Notes under the pieces: model-generated
What the model saw: the letters and a program-made list of their open reading frames with translations, nothing else
The model's database searches: none
What the model was told of the DNA's origin: nothing
DNA from: JBIOYL01 sp044870185
GTDB lineage: Bacteria; Actinomycetota; CALGFH01
Reading direction: 5' to 3'
DNA: 19,020 bases
Assembly: GCA_044870185.1 (NCBI GenBank)
Contig: JBIOYL010000083.1
Coordinates: 1 to 19,020, forward strand
Shown: one piece after another, positions 1-7,168 of the stretch
Numbering within the stretch: the stretch's first letter is position 1
How the letters are laid out: every line of letters begins with the position of its first letter
Translations under genes and position numbers: made by a program

Positions 1-2
1 CC

Positions 3-1547
3 CTGGTCGTGGCCGGGCTGGCGCAGCGGCTGCAGGTGTCGGCCGCGGTCGGCGCCTTCCTGGTGGGCATCGCGCTGTCGGGACCGGCGGCGGACGGGGC
101 GCGGGCGCTGCTGACCCCGCTGCGTGACCTGTTCGCGGCCGTGTTCTTCGTGTTCTTCGGGCTGCAGACCGCCCCGGCGTCGATCCCGCCGGTGGCGCTC
201 ACGGCGCTCGCCCTGGCCGTCGTCACGGCCGCGACCAAGGTCATGACCGGCTGGTGGGCGGCCCGACGGGCCGGCATCGGGACCCGCGGGCGCGTCCGAG
301 CCGGCACCGCGCTCGTCGCCCGGGGGGAGTTCTCCATCGTGATCGCCGGGCTCGCCGCGACCACCGGGGTCGAGGGCCGGCTCGGGCCGCTGGCGGCGAC
401 CTACGTGCTCCTCCTTGCGGGGCTCGGTCCGCTCCTGGCCCGGGTCGCCGACCCACTGGCAGCGGCCTGGCTGCGGTGGGGCGGCGGGCGGGCCGGACGG
501 GCGGCAGCCGCCGGTCGCGGCGGTCGGTGGCGCCTGCTCGCGCGTTTGCTGCTCGCCCTGGCCATCGTCGGCGCCATCTACCTCGTGATCCTGCACCAGG
601 TGGCCGACGTCTCCAGCGTGTGGGCGACGATCGCCTCGCTGCGGGGGCCGGCGGTCGCCATCCTGCTCGCCGGTGCCGTCTGGAATCTGGTCAGCTACCT
701 GTTCCCGCAGGTCGTCGCCCTTCCTGGCCTGAAGCTCCGCCAGGCCGCGGTCGAGAGCCACGCCTCCACGGCAGTCGGCAACCTGCTGCCGGCCGGCGCC
801 GCCATCGGGCCGGCGGTGACGTTCCAGCTCTACACCTCCTGGGGGTTCACGCGCGCGGAGACGACCCGCTCGCTGCTGGTCCAGGGGGTGTGGAACAACT
901 TCACCAAGCTGGGGATGCCGGTGGTCGCGCTCGCCCTGCTCGCCGTCGGCGGGGACGCCAACCCCGGCCTGGCCACGGCCGCCGTCATCGGCCTGGTGCT
1001 CCTGGCCGCCGCGCTGCTCGTGTTCGTGCTGATGCTACGCAGCGACCAGCTCGCCTTCAAGGTGGGCACCCGGCTCGGCGTGGCCGTCTCCTGGTTCCGG
1101 CGGCTGCTCCGCAGGCCGCCCGTGACGACCTGGGGGGCGGGGGCGGTGCGCTTCCGTACGACCACGATCGGGTTGCTCCGCCGCCGCTGGTTCCCGCTCA
1201 CGGCGGCCACCCTGGTCAGTCACCTCTCGCTGTATCTGCTGCTGCTGCTGACCCTGCGCACCCTGGGCGTCCCCCAGGCGGCGGTGGGCTGGACGGCGGT
1301 GCTCGGCGCGTTCAGCCTGGTCCGGCTGGCGTCGGCCCTGCCGATCACGCCGGGAGGTCTCGGCTTCGTCGAGCTCGGTCTCACCGGTGCCCTGATCGCG
1401 GCGGGCGGCGACCGCTCGCGGGTAGTGGCGGCCGTGCTGGTATTCCGGGTGCTGACCTGGCTGCTGCCCATCCCGATCGGCGCGGCGACCTACGCGGGCT
1501 GGCGGCTGCGGCGCTGGGCCCGCGGCCGGCGGCCTGCTGCCTATTGA
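3..1547 (+). CDS. Cation:proton antiporter (CPA2/KefB-like) C-terminal part fused to LPG-synthase-TM/flippase-like domain (5' partial)
   Basis: The reading frame is open from the first bases and the product begins inside a CPA2 antiporter membrane domain, so the true start lies before the window; the GTG at 9 is probably internal. Seen near the start are the SAAVGAFLVGIALSG segment, then FFVFFGLQ and ARGEFSIVIAG, all typical of KefB/NhaA-like CPA2 exchangers. After an Arg-rich linker (window residues about 155-175) a second set of hydrophobic helices begins and ends in LPITPGGLGFVELGL, the signature of the LPG_synthase_TM/UPF0104 family (the membrane part of MprF and related putative flippases). 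The protein therefore joins an ion exchanger to a lipid-handling-type membrane domain. Function beyond monovalent cation/proton exchange is inference. It ends with TGA at 1545-1547, and a 140-bp gap precedes the next gene. Confidence 0.82.
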   Translation: MVVAGLAQRLQVSAAVGAFLVGIALSGPAADGARALLTPLRDLFAAVFFVFFGLQTAPASIPPVALTALALAVVTAATKVMTGWWAARRAGIGTRGRVRAGTALVARGEFSIVIAGLAATTGVEGRLGPLAATYVLLLAGLGPLLARVADPLAAAWLRWGGGRAGRAAAAGRGGRWRLLARLLLALAIVGAIYLVILHQVADVSSVWATIASLRGPAVAILLAGAVWNLVSYLFPQVVALPGLKLRQAAVESHASTAVGNLLPAGAAIGPAVTFQLYTSWGFTRAETTRSLLVQGVWNNFTKLGMPVVALALLAVGGDANPGLATAAVIGLVLLAAALLVFVLMLRSDQLAFKVGTRLGVAVSWFRRLLRRPPVTTWGAGAVRFRTTTIGLLRRRWFPLTAATLVSHLSLYLLLLLTLRTLGVPQAAVGWTAVLGAFSLVRLASALPITPGGLGFVELGLTGALIAAGGDRSRVVAAVLVFRVLTWLLPIPIGAATYAGWRLRRWARGRRPAAY

Positions 1548-1687
1548 CGCCGCCAGCGTGTTTGTGCTACCGACATTTTCCTGCGCCCGATTCCTGGGCC
1601 CGCTTCTTGAGCCCGATACCTGGCCTGAGGGCAACGACCTGCCCAGCACCACTGTGACCGTGGGTACCGCATGACCATAGGGATCGC

Positions 1688-3025
1688 ATGACCGATGCCC
1701 GACCTGGCTCCATCCGAGCGGCCGCCATGGCGCCGCCGGGCGGGGACGCGAGCGACCCCGGGACGGGCACGAGCGGGCCCAAGGCGAGCGCAAGCGAGCC
1801 CGGAATGCCGGCCGGCACGAGCGGGCCCAGGGCGGGCGCGAGCGGGCCCGCAACGCCCGCCGGGCCCGCAACGCCTGCGGCCGCCGACGGGCGAGCGGGC
1901 AAGGAGCGGATGCCGGCCTGGCTGCCACGGGCCATCGCCTTGTTCATGCTTGGCATCGCCGCGCTGGCCACGGCCTCCTGGCTGCTTGGCCGTCTGCGCA
2001 ACCTGCTCATCATCCTGCTGGTGTCGCTGTTTCTGAGCCTGGCGGTCGAGCCGGCGGTCAACGTGCTCGCCCGACGGGGCTGGCGCCGCGGCGCGGCCAC
2101 CGGCCTGGTCTTTGCGGCCATCTTCGTGTTCGCGGTGGTGTTCCTGTACGCGATCGGGACGCTGCTGGCCGGCCAGGTCGCCAGCCTCATCCAGACCGTG
2201 CCGCACTATGCCCAGCAGCTCATCGGCTTCGTCAACCGGCATTTCCACACCGACTTCTCCGGGCAGCAGCTCGCCAACCAGCTCAGCCGCGCCGACTCGG
2301 GCGCGCGCCAGGCGGCCACCGGGCTGGCCGGCAGGGCGCTGAGCCTGAGCACCTCGCTCATCGGGCTGATCTTCGAAGGCTTCACCGTGCTGCTGTTCAC
2401 CTTCTACATGGTCGCCGACGGGCCGCGGCTGCGGCGGGCGATCTGCTCGCTGCTGCGGCCCGAGCGCCAGCGCGACGTCCTGCGGGCATGGAACGTGGCC
2501 GTGGACAAGACCGGCGGCTACGTCTACTCGCGAGCCCTGCTGGCCGCCGCGTCGGCGCTCGTGACCTGGATCTTCCTGACGATCATCGGGGTGCCCTACG
2601 CGCTCGCGCTCGGCCTGTGGATGGGGCTCGTCTCCCAGTTCGTGCCCACCGTGGGTACCTACCTGGCCGGGGGGCTGGCGGTGCTCGTCGCGCTGCTCAA
2701 CGACCCCCTGGACGCGGTCTGGACGCTCGCGTTCGTCATCGCCTATCAGCAGTTCGAGAACTACGTGCTCGCCCCGCGCATCACCGCCCACACCATGTCG
2801 ATGAACCCCGCGGTCGCGTTCGGATCGGTGATCGCGGGTGCCGCCCTGCTCGGCGGGATCGGCGCGCTGCTGGCGCTCCCCGCGGCCGCCAGCATCCAGG
2901 CATTCCTGTCCAGCTACATCCACCGCTACGAGGTGGTGGAGGACGAGGCGCTCGCCGCCACGCCGAAGCCGTCCCGGCCGGGACGGCGCCGGTTCCGGTT
3001 CCAACGCGGCTCGACGCCGCCCTGA
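1688..3025 (+). CDS. AI-2E family transporter (PerM/YdiK-like membrane protein)
   Basis: A 445-residue protein of the AI-2E/PerM family, polytopic membrane proteins that include putative autoinducer-2 exporters and Na+/H+ antiporters; the substrate cannot be read from sequence. The first 75 residues are a Gly/Ser/Ala/Pro-rich tail with 16-residue repeats, probably cytoplasmic. From about residue 77 come paired helices (AIALFMLGIAALATASWLL, then LLIILLVSLFLSLAVEPAV), an amphipathic middle region, and C-terminal helices with PTVGTYLAGGLAVLVALL and the family-typical ENYVLAPRI segment. The chosen ATG has AGGGA four bases upstream. An ATG at 1670 starts a six-codon frame whose TGA overlaps this ATG. 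Alternative in-frame ATGs at 1727 and 1910 would shorten or remove the repeat tail. The family call is secure, the start moderately so. Confidence 0.85.
   Translation: MTDARPGSIRAAAMAPPGGDASDPGTGTSGPKASASEPGMPAGTSGPRAGASGPATPAGPATPAAADGRAGKERMPAWLPRAIALFMLGIAALATASWLLGRLRNLLIILLVSLFLSLAVEPAVNVLARRGWRRGAATGLVFAAIFVFAVVFLYAIGTLLAGQVASLIQTVPHYAQQLIGFVNRHFHTDFSGQQLANQLSRADSGARQAATGLAGRALSLSTSLIGLIFEGFTVLLFTFYMVADGPRLRRAICSLLRPERQRDVLRAWNVAVDKTGGYVYSRALLAAASALVTWIFLTIIGVPYALALGLWMGLVSQFVPTVGTYLAGGLAVLVALLNDPLDAVWTLAFVIAYQQFENYVLAPRITAHTMSMNPAVAFGSVIAGAALLGGIGALLALPAAASIQAFLSSYIHRYEVVEDEALAATPKPSRPGRRRFRFQRGSTPP
1766..1850 (+). repeat. 48-bp-period repeat inside the AI-2E transporter N-terminus
   Basis: Two 37-bp copies starting at 1766 and 1814 differ at four positions, all A/G. 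The 48-bp period encodes 16-residue units beginning GTSGPKAS and GTSGPRAG. A shorter ATPAGPATPA echo follows to about 1880. The period is a multiple of three, so the frame is kept. Confidence 0.6.
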
Positions 3026-3138
3026 CCCGAGCCGCGAGCCGGCAAGGCGGTGACGTCGAAGTCGGGCGTCAGCCTCCGTCACCGGACGGGTCCGCCATCG
3101 CCCCGGCTGCTCGCGGGCGAACCACCACGTCCAGCCGC

Positions 3139-4107
3139 ATGATCGCCTCGCACAGCTCGCTGTCGCGCCGCAGCGGCCGCCAGTCGTTGCGGCCAGACGG
3201 CTCCCAGCAGCGCCTGACCTCCGGCTCGGGCGGGACGTTCCTGTACCCGACCCACCGCCTGGCCAGGAAGGTCCGCTGGCCCGAGGCCGACGGGCCGGCC
3301 ACCTATGAGCAGCGGGCGGTCTACCCCGACGTGGGCACGTCCAAGCGGCTGCGCTGGGGCACGCTGCTGGCCCCGTTCAAGAACCCGAGCTTCGTCGTGT
3401 TCATGGGGCTGCTGTACCTGCTGTTCGCCCAGACCCTGCGGTTCGCCCTGGCCCAGGGACCGGATAGGACCGCCGGGTTCCGGCAGGCCATGCGGGAGGT
3501 CAGCCCCGCCGATGTGGCCGAAGCCATCTTCAACAACCCCGCCAGCTTCCTGCTCGCCATGGTGCTGGCCGCGGCGCTGATCGCGTTCGCCGACACCGCC
3601 ACGCTGCGGGGACGGGTGACCGTCGGCCTGGCGCACTGGCTGGCCCACCTGCTGCTCATGGTCGCCGTGCTGTGGGGGACCGCCCGGCTGCTGGCCGGCC
3701 TGGACCTCACCCTGGCGGTCGAATTCGTCTTCTTCCGGTTCCGCCTCACCGGGTTCGCGCTGGTCTACGTCGCCATCGTCACCGTCGCCGGCGGGTACCT
3801 GGGCAGCCAGCTGTTCGCCCTGTACCTGTTCGTCATGCACATCACCCGTGGCCACCATCCGACGCACGCGTTCTCGTGCCAGCGGATCGAGGACCACCGC
3901 AGCTTCCTTCGGATCAAGGTCGAGCGGGACGGGGCGCTGACGATCTACCCGATCGGCGTGCGCACCGTGCCCAGGAAGTGGCGGCTGGTGCATGATCGCA
4001 AGCCGCACGAACCGGCCTTCGAGCCCGTCGACCGGCCGCTCGAGGCCCACCTGATCGAGGCGCCGATCCGGATCGAACCGAACGGACCCCAAGCGGGCCC
4101 CGGCTGA
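3139..4107 (+). CDS. C-terminal membrane half of a metallophosphoesterase-like protein (N-terminally truncated)
   Basis: The 322-residue product has no catalytic metallophosphoesterase motifs, but its first recognisable segment, SGSGGTFLYPTHRL (about residues 28-41), resembles the end of a calcineurin-like phosphoesterase domain (usual pattern GGGGAFLHPTH). It is followed by the AVYPDVGTSKRLRWG linker, about four to five membrane segments (FVVFMGLLYLLFAQTL; ASFLLAMVLAAALIAF; a pair around VYVAIVTVAGG) and a soluble tail with FSCQRIEDHRSFLRIKVERD and TIYPIGVRTVPRKWRL. From memory, these parts match the C-terminal half of larger membrane-anchored phosphoesterases of well over 500 residues. The frame stays open upstream into the transporter gene, but that stretch has no family motifs. 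The ATG at 3139 has no clear ribosome binding site. Probably a remnant or a domain-only protein; the similarity is recalled and was not searched. Confidence 0.55.
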   Translation: MIASHSSLSRRSGRQSLRPDGSQQRLTSGSGGTFLYPTHRLARKVRWPEADGPATYEQRAVYPDVGTSKRLRWGTLLAPFKNPSFVVFMGLLYLLFAQTLRFALAQGPDRTAGFRQAMREVSPADVAEAIFNNPASFLLAMVLAAALIAFADTATLRGRVTVGLAHWLAHLLLMVAVLWGTARLLAGLDLTLAVEFVFFRFRLTGFALVYVAIVTVAGGYLGSQLFALYLFVMHITRGHHPTHAFSCQRIEDHRSFLRIKVERDGALTIYPIGVRTVPRKWRLVHDRKPHEPAFEPVDRPLEAHLIEAPIRIEPNGPQAGPG

Positions 4108-4133
4108 GCGCCGTTCGGGATCCCGGCTCAGCC
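4102..4133. terminator. Bidirectional hairpin between convergent genes
   Basis: GGCTGAGC (4102-4109) pairs with GCTCAGCC (4126-4133), an 8-bp stem overlapping the stop codons of both convergent genes. There is no U-tract, as is common in high-GC actinobacteria. Termination is inferred from position. Confidence 0.4.
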
Positions 4134-4892
4134 CGCCACGCGAGGCTCGTCAGGCCCACCGGCCGGCTCGTCCAGGTGCAGGATCCACGACGACGTGGTG
4201 TGGCTGAGCTCCCAGCCGGCAGCCGCCGCGGCCCGGCCGGCCGGCCCCTCCGGGTCGGTCGACAGCCACACCGGACGCCCGGCCGGGACCAAGCCGCTGG
4301 CCAGCTCGAGCATGCGCCGGCCAAGCCCGCGGCCCTGGGCGCCGGCCGCCACGGCGAGGTGGAAAAGCTGGGTGGTGGGGCCGGCGTCGAACAGCACCAG
4401 CACGCCGTTGCCGTCTGCGCTCCGGTATGGGCGGCTGCGGGCGTCGCTGAAGCGCCGGCGGAACGTCTCCTCGCGCCCGGCCGGGTCGTGCCGTTGCCCC
4501 CAGGCCGATCGCCATACCTCGAGGAAGCGGCCGAAGTCGGCGTGCTCCAGGGCCACCAGGCCGGACCCACCCGTGCCCGTCCCGGTCGACCGCCGGTAGG
4601 CCTCCACCCACCCGAGCGTGAACCCCAACCCGGCCAGCTGGGCGCCCAGATCGGGCCGCGACGAGGGTGAGCAGCGCACGTGCACGTAGTCCCGGCCGGC
4701 CAGCTCGAAGGCGGCGGTCGCGCCGGCCAGGTCGAATGCCCGGCGGATCCCGAACGCCCAGTTGTAGTGTGAGAACGGATCCGTGGCGCTCGTCACCACC
4801 TTGCCGCTGGCGAGCTGGGTCACGCCGCCACCACCCACGGTGGACAGGTGCACGTGGTTCTGCTCGCAAGCGTGGACGAAGCCGAGGCGCAT
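4128..4892 (-). CDS. GNAT family N-acetyltransferase
   Basis: A 254-residue protein. The C-terminal half carries the acetyl-CoA-binding motif A of the GNAT fold, HLAVAAGAQGRGLGRRML (Q/R-x-x-G-x-G pattern), preceded by a strand containing VLVLFDAG and followed by VWLSTDPEG. The N-terminal half (FSHYNWAFGI, AFELAGRDYVHVRC, LGFTLGWVEAYRR) resembles the start of two-domain GNAT proteins. The acceptor substrate is unknown. The ATG at 4892 was preferred over an upstream in-frame start because GGAAGG lies about 11 bases before it and the extra upstream residues are basic and non-conserved in appearance. It converges on the metallophosphoesterase-like gene, with 20 bp between the stop codons. Confidence 0.72.
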   Translation of the reverse strand: MRLGFVHACEQNHVHLSTVGGGGVTQLASGKVVTSATDPFSHYNWAFGIRRAFDLAGATAAFELAGRDYVHVRCSPSSRPDLGAQLAGLGFTLGWVEAYRRSTGTGTGGSGLVALEHADFGRFLEVWRSAWGQRHDPAGREETFRRRFSDARSRPYRSADGNGVLVLFDAGPTTQLFHLAVAAGAQGRGLGRRMLELASGLVPAGRPVWLSTDPEGPAGRAAAAAGWELSHTTSSWILHLDEPAGGPDEPRVAG

Positions 4893-4942
4893 GGTGACGG
4901 TTGCCTTCCGGTCGGCGCGCCGCCCCGCCGCACGGCGAGCCG

Positions 4943-4964
4943 AGCGCAAGCGCTTCCTTGCGCT
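4943..4964 (-). terminator. Hairpin at the end of the 4963-5544 gene
   Basis: AGCGCAAG (4943-4950) pairs perfectly with CTTGCGCT (4957-4964) across a 6-nt loop. The hairpin overlaps the last bases of the - strand gene. There is no U-tract. It could be a terminator for that gene, but position is the only support. Confidence 0.3.
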
Positions 4965-5544
4965 ACGGCTTCAGGCGAACAGCCAGCAGCGCGCCACTGA
5001 GCAGGGCGAGCCCGGCAGGTAGGCCGAGCCATGCGCCGATCCCAGGTCCGATCTCCGGCAGGCCAGTCCTGATGGGCGGGTTGGCCAGGAACCAGCCTGC
5101 GCTGGCGGTGAGCCCGACAGCCAGGGTGAGCAGGGCGATCCTGCCGGGCCGCCGCGCACCACGGGTCACCTGCCGGTACACCAGCAGCGACGCGACCAGG
5201 ATGCCGAGGCCGAACAGCCGGCCCGCCCCGGTCTGGATGACGCTGGGCGCGTACGGGCCGCCGGCATCGATCCAGGGCAGGACCAGGGCGACCGCCAACC
5301 CTGCACATCCGGCGATCTCCAACCAGCGTGGCCCCTTGGCGAGCGGCGGCGCGTCGGCACCGGCGGCTTGGTCCTGGACTGTCTGGTCGCTCGGTGGGGT
5401 GCGGCGGCCGCGCAGCCGGTCGGTGACCGTGTCCCCCTCGGCGGTGGTCAACTGGTCGAAGAACCGCTTGAAGATGATGCTGCTGAACGCGACGATCAGT
5501 GCGACGGCCACGATGACGATGAGGACGGCGAAGACCACACCCAT
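4963..5544 (-). CDS. Hypothetical membrane protein, about five TM segments
   Basis: A 193-residue protein of no family I can name. Residues 2-23 (GVVFAVLIVIVAVALIVAF) form an N-terminal membrane anchor. A charged, Gln/Ala-rich segment of about 50 residues follows, then WLEIAGCAGLAVALVLPW and three further hydrophobic stretches (RLFGLGILVASLLVY, IALLTLAVGLTASAGWFL, GLPAGLALLSGALLAV) with a basic C-terminus. The start is well supported: AAAGGA lies about 8 bases upstream of the ATG. A TTGACA on the - strand at 5688-5693 could be its -35 box, but with only a weak -10 partner. The much longer frame that runs on upstream to 7113 is not coding; it crosses the real genes there in the wrong frame. 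Confidence 0.6.
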   Translation of the reverse strand: MGVVFAVLIVIVAVALIVAFSSIIFKRFFDQLTTAEGDTVTDRLRGRRTPPSDQTVQDQAAGADAPPLAKGPRWLEIAGCAGLAVALVLPWIDAGGPYAPSVIQTGAGRLFGLGILVASLLVYRQVTRGARRPGRIALLTLAVGLTASAGWFLANPPIRTGLPEIGPGIGAWLGLPAGLALLSGALLAVRLKP

Positions 5545-5768
5545 GGTGCTGTCCTTTGCTGGATCTGCTGGTCGGGCGCAACCAGGTGGCGGGAGCCGCC
5601 GGCAGCCCACGGTCGCGGGCCCGATCCTCAGCCGTGATCCACGCTGCAGCGAGGCTCGCCCTTGACGATCGGCCGGATCGACCGCCGTGTCAAGCATCCA
5701 TGAGCTTCCCTGAGCTCGCATGATCGGCGACGGTGGTGCCGCAAACGCTGTCGTGCTCGGTTCGGTGG

Positions 5769-6182
5769 TCAAATGGTCCCCCAGACGCCGGAGCGTCGGT
5801 AGCCGGCCAGCATGGCCAGCCCGATGGCGAGCTGGGCCAGGCCGATGAGTCCCTGGAACAGGACATACCAGGTGGGGGTGTTCGCGGGCAGGACGCCGAT
5901 GAGCTGCAGGATGGCAACCGGCACGCGCAGCACCCCGGCCAGGAAGGCGACCAGGATCAGCCAGAAGATCCAGCGCCAGCGCCGCAGCACGCCGATTGCC
6001 AGCAGCGCGATGAAGGCACAGAGCGCGAGCAGGAAGGCGATCCCCGCCCACCGCGGCCAGCTGGGCGGGAGCCTGAGCGCTTGCCGGTAGACCTCGGGCG
6101 CTGCGATGCGGATCACGACCAGGCTGCCCACGACCATGAGGAAGAAGCCGAGGACCAGCGCCTGGGTCCGGTTGACGATCAC
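5769..6182 (-). CDS. Hypothetical four-TM membrane protein
   Basis: A 137-residue, strongly hydrophobic protein with four predicted membrane helices: QALVLGFFLMVVGSLVVI, WAGIAFLLALCAFIALLAIG, IFWLILVAFLAGVLRVPVA and YVLFQGLIGLAQLAIGLAM. No family is recognised. The GTG start at 6182 has GGAGG only three bases upstream, which is unusually close. The GTG also overlaps the TGA of a short upstream reading frame (GTGA), so coupled initiation is possible. The 224 bp downstream before the next - strand gene show no gene; they hold only the weak TTGACA noted with that gene. Confidence 0.6.
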   Translation of the reverse strand: MIVNRTQALVLGFFLMVVGSLVVIRIAAPEVYRQALRLPPSWPRWAGIAFLLALCAFIALLAIGVLRRWRWIFWLILVAFLAGVLRVPVAILQLIGVLPANTPTWYVLFQGLIGLAQLAIGLAMLAGYRRSGVWGTI

Positions 6183-6304
6183 GCACCTCCGAGCGTGACG
6201 GCAGGCTGCGTGCCGACCGCGCGCGCCATGCGGTGTACGGGTGGCATCGTAGTGCGGCCTCGAGGCCGGCTCCAGGTGCCTCCGGGCTGCCCAGCCGAGG
6301 ACGG

Positions 6305-6682
6305 CTACCGCAGGTGGCCCAGCTGGCGCTGGCAGCCGCCAGCACAGCGAGCCGATGGCGATCCCGAGTGCGGCGGCGAACGCATGGCCCGGGCCACCGC
6401 GTCGCCAGGGCCGGTCTGCAGGCGCACCTCCCGGTCGCCGTCGGCGAACACGAACGCCGGCGTGCCGCTGGCCACGTAGATGGCGGTCTCGCTGTGGCCG
6501 TGGTGGTGTGGAGCCGAGACGGTGGCCGGGGCGACCCGGGTCTCGCCCATCCAGATCGCGGTCGAGCCGGTCGTGGTCCCCGAGATGGCCGCGGCCCGGC
6601 GCATCCCGCCGGTCTGGGCGGTGTCGGGGTCGAGGTGGCCGGCCCGGACGAGCTGAAGCCGGCCGCCGTGGTCGTCGGGCAT
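6305..6682 (-). CDS. Cupin domain protein, C-terminus altered
   Basis: A 125-residue product. Residues 1-100 look like a small single-domain cupin: GGMRRAAAISG, then HHHGHSETAIYVASG (metal-binding HxH...E motif 1), FVFADG and LQTGPGD. In intact relatives the last segment leads directly into the second cupin motif (P-x-x-x-P-H-x-E-x-N). Here the sequence after GPGD becomes Arg/Ser/Cys-rich and no second motif occurs in any frame, so the barrel is probably incomplete. The start is good: GAGG lies eight bases before the ATG at 6682. Likely a recently broken gene; the domain call rests on motif 1 only. Confidence 0.55.
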   Translation of the reverse strand: MPDDHGGRLQLVRAGHLDPDTAQTGGMRRAAAISGTTTGSTAIWMGETRVAPATVSAPHHHGHSETAIYVASGTPAFVFADGDREVRLQTGPGDAVARAMRSPPHSGSPSARCAGGCQRQLGHLR

Positions 6683-6824
6683 CGCCACCACCTCTTGACG
6701 CCGGTCACTTGGTTCGAGTGCGCCCTCCGAATCGCCGACCTGCGCGGCCGGCGAGTTGCCGACGCAGTTCGAGCTGCCGGTGTCAGCCTCCGCTCCTGAC
6801 CGTGCGCACGGGCTGGCACGCAGA

Positions 6825-7070
6825 TCAGTCGGGCTGCGATCGCGGCGGCCGCCGCCCGAAGGCGAAGTAGGAGATTGGCACGACCCCGGCGGAGCTGACC
6901 ACTGCCACCACCGCGGCCCACAGCCACTTCCGGCCCCGGATCTGGCCTGCTGGCCGACGCGTGATGTCGATGAGCGCCGCAACCTTGAGGATGCCTTCGG
7001 CAACTGCCGCGATGGTGAGCAGCCTGCGGGTGCGCTCGCTGAGGTCGCTCCACTGTCTTCCGGCGGCCAT
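6825..7070 (-). CDS. Small two-TM membrane protein (PLDc_N-like)
   Basis: An 81-residue protein with two membrane helices, LLTIAAVAEGILKVAALIDI and KWLWAAVVAVVSSAGVVPI, followed by YFAFGRR. This two-helix layout with a conserved KWLW...PISYF pattern resembles the small phospholipase-D-N-terminal-like (PLDc_N) membrane proteins common in actinobacteria. It has no catalytic domain and its role is unknown. The start at 7070 is fixed by a strong GGAGGAGG immediately upstream. The longer frame upstream to 7361 is antisense to the phosphotransferase gene. It lies 98 bp downstream of the phosphotransferase stop, on the same strand, with a candidate hairpin between. Confidence 0.65.
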   Translation of the reverse strand: MAAGRQWSDLSERTRRLLTIAAVAEGILKVAALIDITRRPAGQIRGRKWLWAAVVAVVSSAGVVPISYFAFGRRPPRSQPD

Positions 7071-7090
7071 GACCTCCTCCGCGTCCACGG

Positions 7091-7102
7091 CAGGGATCCC
7101 TG
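7091..7102. promoter_or_regulatory. 12-bp perfect palindrome upstream of the PLDc_N-like gene
   Basis: CAGGGATCCCTG reads identically on both strands and sits 21 bases upstream of the small membrane-protein ATG. It might be a regulator site or chance; nothing else supports a function. Confidence 0.2.
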
Positions 7103-7127
7103 ATGGCCTGCACCTTACCTCGGTTTG

Positions 7128-7145
7128 GCAGCCCCTGGGTGCTGC
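7128..7145 (-). terminator. Candidate hairpin after the phosphotransferase gene
   Basis: GCAGC...GCTGC arms with one internal mismatch form a compact 18-nt hairpin, 24 to 41 bases downstream of the stop codon at 7169 on the - strand. No U-tract. Confidence 0.3.
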
Positions 7146-7168
7146 AGTCGCTGTCGTGCGGACGTTGT

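Noticed and set aside
254..1657. 467-codon + strand frame overlapping the antiporter fusion
   Set aside because: Arg/Pro/Gly-rich shadow of the real gene, without domains.
4963..7113. A 716-codon open frame on the - strand
   Set aside because: Only its last 193 codons make a plausible protein with a good start at 5544. Upstream it crosses the 5769, cupin and small membrane-protein genes in a different frame and reads as Arg/Pro/Ala-rich shadow.
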